Origin: Lytechinus pictus | Lineage: Eukaryota; Echinodermata; Echinoidea; Temnopleuroida; Toxopneustidae | Length of the DNA stretch: 64,000 nucleotides | Reading direction: 5' to 3' | Assembly (NCBI RefSeq): GCF_037042905.1 | Contig: NC_087261.1 | Span: 16,862,917-16,926,916 of the forward strand | Shown here: positions 35,055 through 48,611 of the stretch, in pieces | Numbering within the stretch: position 1 is the first letter of the stretch | How the letters are laid out: every line of letters starts with the position of its first letter | The notes under the pieces: model-generated | Seen by the model: only the letters and a program-made list of their open reading frames with translations | What the model was told of the DNA's origin: nothing | Database searches by the model: none | Position numbers and translations under genes: made by a program

Positions 35055-35690
35055 TTCAAGGTCGAGTCCACCAATATTTTTTTTTATTCGAATCAATAGA
35101 GAAAATCAAACAAAAATGACGCTGAAAATTTCCTGAAAATCGGATGTAACACAAGAAAATTATGACATTTACAATTTTCGCTTATTTTTCAAAGAACAGA
35201 TGTATGCATAACTCGGTGGTATGCAAATGAGAAAGTCCACGATGCCCGTCACGATTTCTGTTTTCTTTTTGTAAATTATACAGTATTTCATTTTATTTCA
35301 GATTTAGCAGCAAGGATCAACTTGACTGAACCATACAATGTTTAAGTACTGGTATTTCAGGGAAGAATAAACTTTGTTTTCACGTGGCGATGATTACAAA
35401 TTTAAAGTAGAACATTCCATATTTCATATAATAATATACAAATTAAATAGTGAATGGGTGATGTCATCAGTCCCCTCATTTGTATACCGCCAGGATGTGT
35501 AAAATCAATATTCTCATATCAGCGTATGAAGAGTACGGAATGATTCGTTTGATTTTACTGAAAGAGTAAACTTTCTGAAAATGCATTTTATTTTATTGTC
35601 ATTGTAATCACTAATGACCAGTGGGGGATGTGGTCGCAGGTGACGTTCACAAAACCACACTTTAGACCTCCATTACTTAATTATGTACAT
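35055..35690. mobile_element. Composite foldback-derived block
   Basis: The left part (35055-35300) matches the 52119-52711 element (AAGGTCGAGTCCACC and the AACACAAGAAAATTATGACA stretch). The right part (35508-35670) is a near-identical inverted copy of 32995-33162. Confidence 0.65.
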
Positions 35691-35699
35691 GCAAAATAA

Positions 35700-37849
35700 A
35701 TCGACGAAATACTTATACTTTGATATTATTTATATACATTATAAAAAATCAGTCATACATTTCTTATAAAATGAAGATCTCCTTTGTTATAAATAACTCA
35801 TGCTAAAGAGAATTGATTTACTACGTAAGAGAAATATTGAAAACACGCACACAAATATTCCGAAAAAAGTACACTTAATAGTTCAACAAATGTTTCAAAT
35901 GCCCCCCCCCAATCAAAATGGGAAATGCAATTTTGAGGTCAAAGCTAGTGCAAACAAAGAAGAGCCACAAGTTATGAAATATGAAGAGCCGCCATTAATA
36001 ATGTATACAAGAATCATTCGCCAGTAATGATAAACAATGAACGAAATAATATAAATATTACCAGTATGTGTTTACTAGCACGAACTGGCATAAGTGAAAC
36101 GAACGATAGCTAGTAAATCCAGGAAAATCCACTGTAGCGCAGAGTTTACAAATAATTATCTACACTGTATGCTTAAAACAAAATAGAAATATAAAACAGA
36201 AATATAAGAAACTGGGAAAAGCTTTAATATTTCCTCAACCTTTATAATGGTAATAACACACTTACTCTTAGTTCATTCTTACTTTATCAACAATCACTAA
36301 GCGTTCTATTATAGTGCAGTATGCAGGAATGCATGGTATAAATTGGGGGGGGGGGGCACCTTGCTCGTATTTGGACTTTCAAAATAGTTGCCATTAAACA
36401 AGTAATCATCCTTCGTTATTAAATAAGTACGCTCTACTTGCTTTGATTCTTCATCCAAAATAATGCCCATGATTTTTTTAACGAGAATATTTGATTTAAA
36501 TCAACTATAATACGTTTATAAACAAACATGTATATCATGAATAAGATAAATATTTACACAAACTATACTTATGCTAAAATTATATTACAATACAAACATC
36601 AATGCCAAATATGTGACTAGCCACAACCAACGAAAAGTCACCAGGGAACATGGGGAAGGTTCTCTGTAAATAGCCAAATAGTAATTTGGTCTTCTAAAAG
36701 TAAAAAGAGTAATACCTCTTCTTTACAGTGGCAAAATTTGAAGTTATAAATTAGAATAAAAACAAGATACAAGATTTTCTTTTACACCATTTTTGCGGAC
36801 TGCTTGAAAGTTTCAACTAGATTGCACAAATCTCTACATTTTTCATAAACACAAATCCATGCAAAAATCAGTTTATCATGACTTATGTACATGTTAGGTT
36901 TATAGAGGAAGGCGAGGATTTGCCCTTTCCCTTTCCATGCTTAATAAAATCTAAAAATTCATTTTCGGCAATTTGTTGTTGATGTTGGTCACGTATGTAA
37001 ACGAACTTGAATGTAAATACTCAAACTATCCTTATGCTTTTGCAGGTAGTAACACTCACTGGTATATCACTTGGGTAAAATACGGAAATGACATTCTAAG
37101 AATTTCATGCATGCGGTATATTGCAACTTCTGTAGGCTATTTCCCTTTTTAGGCCGTCTGTTTTCTCAGTGTTATTATTTTTTTCTAGACTTCCATCCAT
37201 TTACTTTGTAATTGCTCGTTTCCTGGTTCATAAAAGTTCAGAGACGGAAAAAAACCTTTCCAGAGTTAGCAATCAGATCTCAATAAAAGGGATTATCATT
37301 ACGCATTGGCTATCAAAGACAAAAAAAGGGGGATGGGAGAAGAAGCGAGGCATGAGGATCCAGCTGTAGCCTTGCCGGGTCACTTTCTCAACGAATTTTT
37401 TCAATATGTATTCGGTTCACAAACATAGATAAATGATTCAAAGTTCCAAAGAACCAAAAACTGAACATCGTAGATCAATAGAACAATCAACAAAAAATTG
37501 AACAACGTTAAAATAAGGAAAAAGAAATGTATACAAGACCTGTGTATTTAACGAAAATTTGTGTAATGTCAAGAAGTGAAATTTTGACCTCAGAAACTAC
37601 CAAGAAAGGCATTATAAAAATAAAATAGTGGGTTTGCCCTTTTCAAACATGAGATATCTAGAAGATTTATGTTGGGTTATAATGGCCAAGGCCAGGCGCA
37701 TTTGAGGTGTGTCCTGGAAGACTCTCCTTCTGTTGATGAGTGTTAAATGCCTTCATACATTGTAATCTAGCGCGACAGAAATAGGAAGAGGATCCCTCGC
37801 GAACCCCGATGCAGCTTCCCAATCAAGATCGTACATTCGCCCCCGAATC
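35700..37849. other. Intergenic region downstream of gene B
   Basis: AT-rich with a C-run near 35905 and a G-run near 36346. No exon was recognised. It should include the gene B 3' UTR, whose end was not placed. Confidence 0.4.
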
Positions 37850-38123
37850 TCACTTATTTACAGCAGCATATAGCGCATTGCCCCGAATCTGCTGATAGTG
37901 AACAGCATCATTTTGGACTTGGTCCGCTGGTAGGGTATCTCTGCTGTCATTATTTTCATGGATCGAACTTTCATAGAGCGGGCTCCCGATGAGCGACTCG
38001 TTTGCTCCCTCATCCTCTCGTGGGGTCACGTTACCACTCTGATAAACGGGATTCCCGACGAAATCAGCGCTCACATTCCCGTTCTGAACCTTGAACGCAT
38101 CTGCAGCAGACGCAGAGGGCGTC
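37850..38123 (-). CDS. Gene B exon 8: cytoplasmic tail and stop
   Basis: 274 bases, entered in phase 2 after a TTCATAG acceptor, TGA stop at 37852-37850. Four tyrosine motifs: D-F-V-G-N-P-V-Y, S-L-I-G-S-P-L-Y, A-V-H-Y-Q-Q-I and G-N-A-L-Y-A-A-V near the C terminus. The first two have the same [LF][VI]x(N/S)P(V/L)Y frame as the gene A array, so the tails are homologous but gene A's has expanded or gene B's has contracted. Confidence 0.85.
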
Positions 38124-41100
38124 CTATGAAGTGACAATGACAAAATTAACATGAGATGTTCTGGAATGATTAACCAGAAAAAAACATACATTTTTTGTAT
38201 ACGACCTTGAAATGAAGGACATGCTGTTGGTATACCGGTGTGGATTTGGACTAATTATCTAGCCTAAACTCTCTGGATAGCATGAACTTTAAATTTTCTA
38301 AGGTCTTCTTATTTCTTCTACTTTATTTTTTTTCGAACTTTAGATGTCCTCTGAATCATTTAAATTGATTCTTCAAGAGATCGACGTCGAAACGAAAATC
38401 TCACAATTTCATGTAGCTGCTGATTTCTTAAAACAAAGCACTATGAGGTGATTTGTTCCCCGTGTTCTCCCTCCTCTCTTATGACGCCAGTTTCCTTTTT
38501 TCTCTGTGGGATCGAGTCAAATCGGAAGAGCCTACACAGTTCGTCGAAGAGAAAAGTAAATCGGGATTCCCATGTTTTTATTCTTCTAATGCAAATGAAT
38601 TATGATATTCCATTATCACAATCGTTAAAGTCAATTATTCCTCTGTGGTACCTACATGTAATATGAGATAAATACCTCACCCATTAATGAGCAAGACGAG
38701 TTTGATATTTTGATGTCAAAACCAGGTTGCGCAGACAAATTGGACAAGATTGATTCGTGATTCGACGATCGTGCTTATTCGACGATTGTATTCTTTGTTA
38801 AGATTCTCTCACTGATCCCTCAAAATGAGAGTGGATTCAGATTCACACGTGAGTTCTGATATGTCTCAATATTAATTGTTCGTTATCTGCCAAGCGTGAA
38901 CGATTTGCTAAACTGTTGGTTTCAGATTAGAGAAGACATTCCAATCTTACCATGAGTATCAAATTTATAGTGAAAACATTTTTAATAATTGTGACATCAT
39001 CTCTGAAAACGGGTCTCCTTTTCTGTGGGACGCACTGTATAACAATCGCTTCTGAAGTGATATATCAGGAGGGATTTCGTCGATGGCCCACCTGATATCT
39101 TATGTTCTAATACGACCAGGCCACATAACATAAAAGCAACGAGAAGATACAAGCTACTAATGAAAACATGAAGGTCAACAAGCTACAAAGGCATCTTGCT
39201 GGATCCATGAATCTCTCCTAGCGTTATCAGATCGCCGATTTATAGTCCAGTCATTTTAGCCCAAATTTTGACCAAACTTGAAACAAATTGCAACATAATT
39301 TTTTTCACCACAATGCATTTATGTAAGGTCCCTAGTACAACATACTAAAAGTCCCAAACTATCCGAATAGGGGAAAAGCATCTAATTTACATAAATCCAA
39401 GATGGCTGCCAAAATTAATTGATATGCCTTATCCTTAATATTTTTTTGCACAGATAATGTGAAAATCTTGAAATGAATACGCAATTCACGATGATTAAGA
39501 TATTATATATCGACTACAATCGTTTTTGGGACTGTCCGGTTGATATTTTTCGAAAAATGTGAGAATTTATGCCAAAATTTCCATGTTTTCTGTCAAAAAT
39601 TTGCATTTGCGTTGATATCTTTCTGTTTTACCATTAGCATAAACAATTAATGCAAAATATCAGCATTCGATACGAAAGGGGATATATCAACGAGAAAATT
39701 GATATGCTTCATAACAGTATTAATGTCTTAACTTGCTGAGATTAAGGGCAAATACATCCGAATGTATTACTCGATATTGCAAATAAGTGACACCAATACC
39801 AACATCGGTGTCTTAGTCACACTTTTGATATCGACTACAACCTTTACAACGCGATCGCTGGCATGCCTTTAAGAGATAACAATATATTAAATCGGTCTTG
39901 CCTCGCCTTTGTTGGTGTGACTAACTCGCATAAAATTAATACAAGTGTGTGTATAGCGATAGAAAGGTGTATATTACTTAAATTGATATGTGGGCAAATG
40001 GCTTTTTTCTACATATCAAAGCAACTTTTATGTTAATGAAATCTCCTGGAAAAGTTAGAGGATGCATTGCTCTGCATGCTGCATGCAATTACGTTCAATA
40101 ACATTAAAACATAGTCCCGCAATAGCCTGTCGAATGTACCACCTTATCCGTAGATAACTTAAGATATCGTGCTTTTTGGAGCCCCCAATGTGTCAAAGTG
40201 GTGTTTTGCTACAGAAAAAACAACTTTTATTGTCTTGAAATCACTTGGAGGCAAAAGAGAAGGCTCTTTTCTATCAGTTACATATACAGAAGTGATGGCA
40301 CAGCAAATCCTACCCCCTCAGCGGTCTGCCGAAGTCACCAACCCCTTTTTGTATTTTGCCCATTTCTTTGAAAATTCGCCATTTTTAGCCCCATTGAGGC
40401 AAAAGGCGTTTCCCCTTTGCAATAAACCACTTTCATTGTTTTGTAAGCACTTGGGGATGAAAAAATAGATTTTCCTCTACCAGCTAAATATAAAGAAGTG
40501 CTGGCACAGCAAAGCCTATCCTCTTCGGGTTTGCCAAACTCACTCATCCCTTTTTCCATATTTTGCCAATTTATGGAAAAATCTATAAATCCAGAGCCCT
40601 CATTGAGGCAAAAAGATGTTTTTGCTATAGTGTAAGCCATTTTCATTGTTTTAAAACCACTTGGAAACGAAAAAGTAGCCTTTCCTCCATCTGCTTCGTA
40701 TAAAGAAGTGCTGGCATATTAAAGCCTACATCCTTCAGGGGGCTGCCGAAATCACCCCACCCCTTTTGCGTATTTTGCCCATTTCTTGGAAAAAATCGTC
40801 ATTTTGGAGCCCAATTGAGGTAAAAGGCGTTTCCCCCTTTGCAGTAGACCACTTTTATTGTTTTTAATCACTCAGAGATAACAAAATTAGATTTTCCTCT
40901 ATCAGCTACATACAAAGAAGTGCTGGCACAGCAAACCCTACCTCTAAGGGGTTTGCCGAAGTCACCCACCCCTTTTCCATATTTTGCCTTCACTGTAAAA
41001 AAACCCTGATTTTACAGAAAAAGAGAAGATTTTGCAGAAAGCAATAACGGAATCATTCTGTAAATTCAAGAGGAATTTTCTGCAATTTAACAGAACATGT

Positions 41101-44100
41101 CTGTTTAAAAACGGGAAAAGGGCGTTTTATCAAAGGACATTTGTAAGGTTCCATACATCAAATACCAATTTCCTGTAATTTTACATGATATAATGTAATA
41201 TTACGCAATCTGGTAAGATTACAGGTGTTCTCGAGACTCTGCTGCATGAACTTTTTTTATTTTAAGGATAAATTTTCTAACAGTGTATTTATGGAAAAAT
41301 CTCCTAATTCGGAGCCCTCATTGATGCAAAAATATTTTCTGATAGCAAACCACTTTCATTGTTTCGTAACCACTTGAAGAAAAAAAATGGATTTTCCTCT
41401 ATCAGCTACATAATAAGAAGTGCTGGCTCAGCAAATCCTACCCCCTCAGGGGTTCCCGAAGTCTCCCCACCCTTTTTGCCTATTTCCCCTCCTTATCAAT
41501 TTATAATTTAAGGGAAAAAAATCTGCCAAATTGGAGCCCCTGTTGAGGCAAAATGTTGTTTCTGCTCTATAGCAAACCTCTTTCATTGTTTCTTAACCAC
41601 TTGGATATAAAAAAGTAGATTTTCCTCTATCAGCTACATATATTATGAAGAACTGCTGGCTCAGCAAAGCCTATCCCCTCATGGGTTCCCGAAGTCTCCC
41701 CACCTTTTTGCCTGTTTTCCCTCTTTATTAAAACAAAATCGCAGTTTTTGAACCCCTCCTTCATTAAGGCAAAATGCATATCTGCTATATGGTGAAGTCA
41801 CTTTTATTATTTGAAACCACTTAAAGAAGTTTCGTCTATCAGCGCATCGACCCCTTTCCTCTTCAGGGGCTCCAAATTGACAGATTTTCCCATTAATTGG
41901 CAAAATACGGAAAAGGGGTGAGTGACTTCGGTAAAATAATATTAGTATAATAGGATTTGGCAGGTCTAATAGCTACATTTCATTTTTCTTTTGAACTCAG
42001 AAATCGAGCAGGCAGAAAATGTCATTATTTGGTGTACAACGTTAATGTGACTAGCATATGATAGTTTCCGTACCTAGACCCTTTCATGTTAAACAATTAA
42101 TACAGTCCAAACATAATCGAATTTATGCATTTAATGTTAATAGTAACAGTGTTCTTGTAGTATAATTCTTTGCTTACTGATATTTATGATATAGCTATAG
42201 TTTGAGAAGGCCAATGTTTATAGTAGTATCGAGTCCGGAATTGATATAATTTGCAATCGGGTCTGAGTACATAATATACACTGGCGTCGTCTGCTACTTA
42301 AACTAAATGAGCGAATATGACCCAAACTAACCATTATGTTTATGCAAATTAGAACACTTTCCCCTATTCGGATTTTCTGGGACTTTTAGTATGGTCTTCT
42401 ATGGACCTCAAAGAAATGTTCTGCATTGGAATACATTCTGTTGCAATTTGTTCCAAGTGAAAAGTTAAAATGACTGGACTATTAGGGCTACACTATGTAC
42501 CTGCCAAATATAGATACTGTAAACGACATTGAAGCATGACTTTTTCCTACCTTCTGCGATAGGCGAAAACCACTATCAAGATTACGACGATTATAACCAA
42601 CAATGCAGAAACAGTTGCTACGACAGGAATAAGCCAGGAATCTAAAAAAAATATATATGCAAAGAATAAAAACGTTATTTTTTTTCTACCACCGACACAA
42701 TACTCTTCGTTGTCGCTTCTATTACATGGTAATACATGGGAATAATACCTTGTTCTATTCCTATAAAAAAAAACCCTTAGTTTATTTCTCTCACTTTCTG
42801 CTTTTCTCAAAAGGAAATTGGACTTCTTTTCATATTCAATTCAATTAGTGGATGAATTCCGATCTGCAACATTATATTGTATACTAACCATCATCAGCTG
42901 ATATTGTTTCTCCTGTAGGGGCGGTGACCGTTTCAACTACTGGTGTCTCGGTAGTACCTTGAAAATGAGAAATTATGCCGTTGTCATGGTTACTTTTTTC
43001 ATCGTTCTCTGCCATGCTAGTTATAGTAAACAGCGATGTATAAGAAATATAAACAGCGTTTTAATGTGTACGACTGCTAAAAACAACGTCCACCCGTGTC
43101 AGCGCCATACAAGATCAAATGAACCACACTCAGTAGCGTAATGCGTCCCCCAAAAAAGAGGGGGGCTATAGACAAGTGGAATGGTGCAAAAAAAAAATCC
43201 TTAATTCCTAAGAAAGCAGATTTTTATATTGCAAGGTTATATATTTGTAATTGGTTTTCATGTTATACTCATAAAATATTATCAGATTTGACACCTTCAT
43301 CGTCCCTTTTCTTTCAATTTCGGGGACTCCATGCCCACCGATCCCCCGTATGTACGCCCGCCAGTGACCACACTCATCGCTTACCTGTTACAGTAGTCGT
43401 AGATTCCGTTGTCACGATAACTGTTGTTGTTGTTGGTGTTGTCGGAATTTCTGTGAAATATCAACATTTACCATGTTTATTGATAAGATTTCTAACGTAT
43501 TCCGCAAGTACAATTTCGCTATTGGAACTACAGCAAGGGAGTTCTGGCCTGCGAAGCGGGCCGGAGTCGGAGCCCAGACATAATTATACTCTCCAAAATG
43601 GGGGCGAATGGGGTCACAATAACAGTCCAAATAAAAGGGTAAAATAAATTATGCACTTACCTCGATTATATGGATGAAGGTCTATCGGGAAACAGAATTC
43701 TGACTTCGAGGTACAAACTGGACCTTCAAAAAAGGAAAACTTAGACCTCTATGTCGCGTTCGTTCTCAATATCGATCGGCCATTTTGTTTTCAATTTTGA
43801 CAGAAGGAGAACGAACAAGACAAAATTTTTTCTTTTTTTGAGGGTCCAGTTTGTGCCTCGAAGTCAGGATTCTGTGTCCCGATAGACCTTCATCCATATA
43901 ATCGAGGTAAGTGCATAATTTAGTTTTCCCCCTTTTATTTGGAGTGCTATTGCGACCCCATTCGACCCCATTTTGGAGAGTATAATTATGTCTGCCTCTT
44001 ATTACACGGACGAGTCCTGGGCTCCGGCCCGCTTCGCGAGCTGAAGCTCCCTGGTTCAATTGGAACAGGAAAAAAAGTCACCTTTTCATAACACAACATA

Positions 44101-45170
44101 TTAACCATATACGTTGCAGAATGGAAATATTGGCTATTTCTTGAATATTATCCGTCCCAATTAACAAGGCTTTCTTTGCAGTCGTAACGGACAAGAGTAA
44201 CGCTGTAGGGGGCCCTGTTGCCACTATCTTGCTTATTATTCCTTTATTTTACTGAACATTTATCGAAGCTTTAAGCAGGCAGTAACACCTAGGGTTAGAG
44301 TACCGGAGTGTAACGTCAGTTGCCATGGTGTCGTGGCGGGCTGGTTCTAAACAGAGTCGCAGCTGACGATCGTCTGTACACATTAGTATTTGCAAATGAC
44401 TTTGGCCCGTCTGAAAAATAGGCTACAAGCGAACAAACTCCGATAACAGCCATTTTTCCCTATTAGAAACACACGCTTACATTCGGCAGGTATATTTGTA
44501 TAGAACCAAGGCCGCCATGACACCATGGCAACTGACGTCATCGCTCCGGTACTCTATATTATTGCAAGTAAAATACGCCTACTCGACTTACCTGTATATG
44601 TTGATTCATAAATCTCAATGTTGTCTAGTCTGATGAGTGGTGGGACATCCTGTTGTGTTGCATTAAAGATTATCTAAAAAAATGTAATGAAAAAGGGTTT
44701 GCCTAGCATTTGTGTCGAAGAATTTTGAAGAATGCTGCGAGGGGGCGAAGCGATCTAGCAGCATTTTGTCTTTTTAAAATCCTATTAATGCAAACATATG
44801 TCATTTTGTGATGTATTTTAACATAATATTTAGATAACTATTTAATATTTAAACCTGTCCATTCTTGTTCTTTCATGTCTCCCTTTTTTAATGTCGATGA
44901 AAATTCTGGGGGTTCATAGCCTCCAGCCCCCAATGAATATAATATACAATATTCTTTATGTGATAAAAATATCATGGAAAATTGTCAAATGCAAAAAATT
45001 GCTCTTCAAATTTTCTCATATGATGATGATTTTTTGCGGGAATTTCTACATATTCGTTTTTATAAAACAAATTAACATGTTCACATTATAACAAAGATAT
45101 AAATGAATATATTTTAAAGACTGATAATCAAATTATACATAACGCATGTGGTGTAGTAAGTTGAGTAAAA

Positions 45171-45207
<37 letters not shown>

Positions 45208-45379
45208 GCTAATGATAACAAGATGATAATAGAGATATAAATGATAAAGGTATAATAAAGGTGTAAATGAATACATTTCAAAATCTAATAATTAAATTAT
45301 ACAAAAAGCATGTGATGTAGTAAGTTGAGTAAAATACTACTTCTACTACTACTACTACACTACTACTACTACTACAACA

Positions 45380-45452
<73 letters not shown>

Positions 45453-45453
45453 G

Positions 45454-45500
<47 letters not shown>

Positions 45501-45524
45501 TTACTACTACTATTACTACTACTA

Positions 45525-45564
<40 letters not shown>

Positions 45565-48500
45565 CACTACTACTGCTTATAATAATAATTTTAGCAAAGA
45601 TGAAACGGATAGATTAATTATGATTCTGTAATCAAACTTGAAACCGCCGGTCTCGAAACCATCCCTGCCCTTTTGCGCGCATTTTATACAAACCTGTACA
45701 TCCTGAACACTTGCACATGAATAAGGGATCAGCATCGAGCCCATCAAGGGCACTGATCCATTTACCGGAATTTCTTTTACAGCCCCACTCCTACCCCTGC
45801 AGGCCATAACCAGCAATACCGTATCAACACCGGCAATTAAATAATCAAACGATATATTCCCAACCGGTGAGGTGAAGTTGTAAGGTATGGAGAAAGCGAA
45901 TACGTCACCAGGCATGCTTGAGGATACATCTACGTCTATCATATCTGAAAAAAAAGAAGAAGAAAAAATACAAGAAAAAAATTGTTACGAGACATCAATC
46001 TGCATCCCATCATCATCATCATCACTTGGATGATACACACACCGTTGTCTAGTTGTTACGGTCACCATTCGTTTGGTTTTGACAACCCAATCATACATGC
46101 ATGAATGTACCTTCTCTCTCTCTCTCTCTCTTTCACACACACACACCCTCACACACACACATCCTCACGTACCTTCTCACACTGACCCACACTCTAACAA
46201 ATACGCACCCACCAGGAACACGCGCAAACACAGACACCCAGATCTTATTATGATTATTATTACCATTATTGGTATTAACATTATCATTGTTACTATTGTT
46301 GATGTTATTATTATCATTGTCATAATTATTATCATTATTATTATCATCATCATTATTATCACTGCACTCTAAAAACACTGAGTAAAGTTTTACCCAATAT
46401 TGAAAAGAAAGGGAACATGCATGTTTGCTGGGTATTTTTTTTTCAACGCAACATTGCAAATTTAAAAAAATATATTTTTACCCAACCAACATGCATGTTT
46501 CCATTTTACCCAATATTGGGTAAACCTTTTTTTTGATAATTTTATTATTTTTATTTTTTGAGTTTTTGCCTGCGCCCGGTAGACAAGAAAGCTAATTAAA
46601 TCCATGTGACCAGGCTGATTTGGGGTGTGCTTTTGGAGCACTACACCTTTGCGAATAATTACACGCGCAGGGGTGGCGACTCTCTTCTACAGGGGACCTC
46701 TATTTAACGTCCTATCTGAGGGATGAGTGTTTTCCACTGTGGTTACATACTAAAATAGCCTACATCTACGAAACAGGGTATGGGCACGTTAACACGCAGC
46801 ATGCAGGCTTCATCATCCACCCGGCCCGGGAGGACTCGAACTCAGACTGATTGTTTGGTTAAACAGGCAGACGCTTTTCCGACTGATCTCTTTAAAAAAA
46901 ATCATTTGCATCATATTGCAATCACAAGTTACTGTCGAGGCTCTTTTTTCAGCACCCTCAAAAAATATAAATTAGTAAACAAACACAATAGACTTGCAAA
47001 GATCTTTATTCGGGTCGTGGTTTTATAACAAATAATCATTGTGAACGTAAATCAGATATTTGGATTCGTATTTACCTTTAACACACACAAAATAGTAATC
47101 ATTGTGTGACGTAGGTGTTGCGTATCTGTTGTGTATGGGACTGGTTCACACACAGTTGCGTATCTACGGGGGGGGGGGGCAAGAGGGCACGTGCCTCGAG
47201 TGCGACTTTCAGGGGGGGGGGGCGCGAAAAAAGGCAAAAAGGGGTCCAAATGAAAAGGACAACAAAAATGAAGAGAAAAGGCAAAGGAATAAAGACGCAG
47301 ACAGAAGAGGAATACCACTGAAGGTGGTTAATACCTCCGTCCTAAGCCATTACTATTGTAAATTCAATGCAGTTCCAACACATTTAGAATATGAATGTTT
47401 CATATCTCTACCCGGAGATGAAAATTCGTGACAAGTGATATACTTTTCCTCTTCAAGAAGTCTAACCGTCCTTACAATGTTTATTTTTCATACGCAAATA
47501 TGATTTTTTATCTCTAGCTGCGGGTTTGTATTTGATACGTTACTCTTCATTTATTCTTCCAAACAGTTCTGAAATAAATTATTGATTAATTGTCAAACAC
47601 TTTCATCACGCACTGATTTGATAAGGGATATACAAATCCTCTGTATCAATTTCAACAATCATTGAAATGGTCTTTTGTAGGTGAGAATATATTAAAGGAA
47701 AAATCAGATCGTGATTCGCGCTCGCATTACGCCGATGGCATACGTATCCTTTTTATGAAATCCTACTAGTCCTTAAAATTTTCCTCTTCCAAAAATTTCA
47801 GTTCACGCCTCGTGCTAGCATTAATTGCTTAGTTAGATACGCATCAAATTCAGGTCTGAATATCAATAATTTTCGGCTCGCGCTTCTCGCTCGCATTAAT
47901 TGTTAACATATGCATGATGTTAATGATTACAAAAAGTGCTTACAATATTCAGTCTTAAGATCTTAGTATTAAAAAAAGGCCCGCACTTACTCCTCGTATT
48001 ATGTCGATTTAATTTATGAGATACCTATCATCTCTATGAATCCATAAAAAGGGTCTTTTTAAATGTTCCTTTTTCGGGTCTGAATATTAATATTTTTCAA
48101 CTCGCTCTTAGAGCTCGCATTCATTGTTTAGTTAGATACACATCATGTTATGATTACAAAAAAAACCTAACTTCGAATATTCCGTCTTAACGTCTTAATC
48201 ATGTTAATAATGAAACATATGAAAAATTGAAAATTCATATTTCATTGTTCAAAATGAAATCTGAAATAGAAATACTCCAAAAAATTATTTTTGCCCAATT
48301 GATCGTGCGACCGGTAGCTACTGTGCAGCGCCAGATCGACGGCACCCTTATCCCTTGAATTGTTAAACGCCAAACATGGTAGTAGCAACTTCCATCTATT
48401 AACCAGTGGCGGATTGAGCCAAAAAAATTGAGAGTGCTACATGTAGATTTATTTAAATTTATTTAAAAAAACTTGCTAGCGAGCAAGCAAGCACAAATTT

Positions 48501-48573
48501 TGACATCTTTATCACAAAAATCAAATTTTGTGATATATATTTTTTTGAAATAATATTTTTTTTTTCTTGGTCG

Positions 48574-48611
<38 letters not shown>

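Larger units (their letters stand above)
39242..42482. mobile_element. 3.2-kb foldback element in gene B intron 7
   Basis: Ends ATAGTCCAGTCATTTTA and TAAAATGACTGGACTAT. The arms (39242-39420 and about 42330-42482) pair through CAAATTGCAACA / TGTTGCAATTTG, a shared GGGACTTTTAGTAT-type stretch and TTTCCCCTATTCGGA. Between them are the tandem array 40165-41935 and AT-rich sequence without coding capacity. 38124-39241 shows nothing recognisable. Confidence 0.75.

Noticed and set aside
43141-43647. 168-codon plus-strand open frame
   Set aside because: It crosses gene B exon 5 antisense and the foldback element, with no recognisable domain.
45355-45567. Poly-valine open frame
   Set aside because: Translation of the (TAC)n microsatellite.
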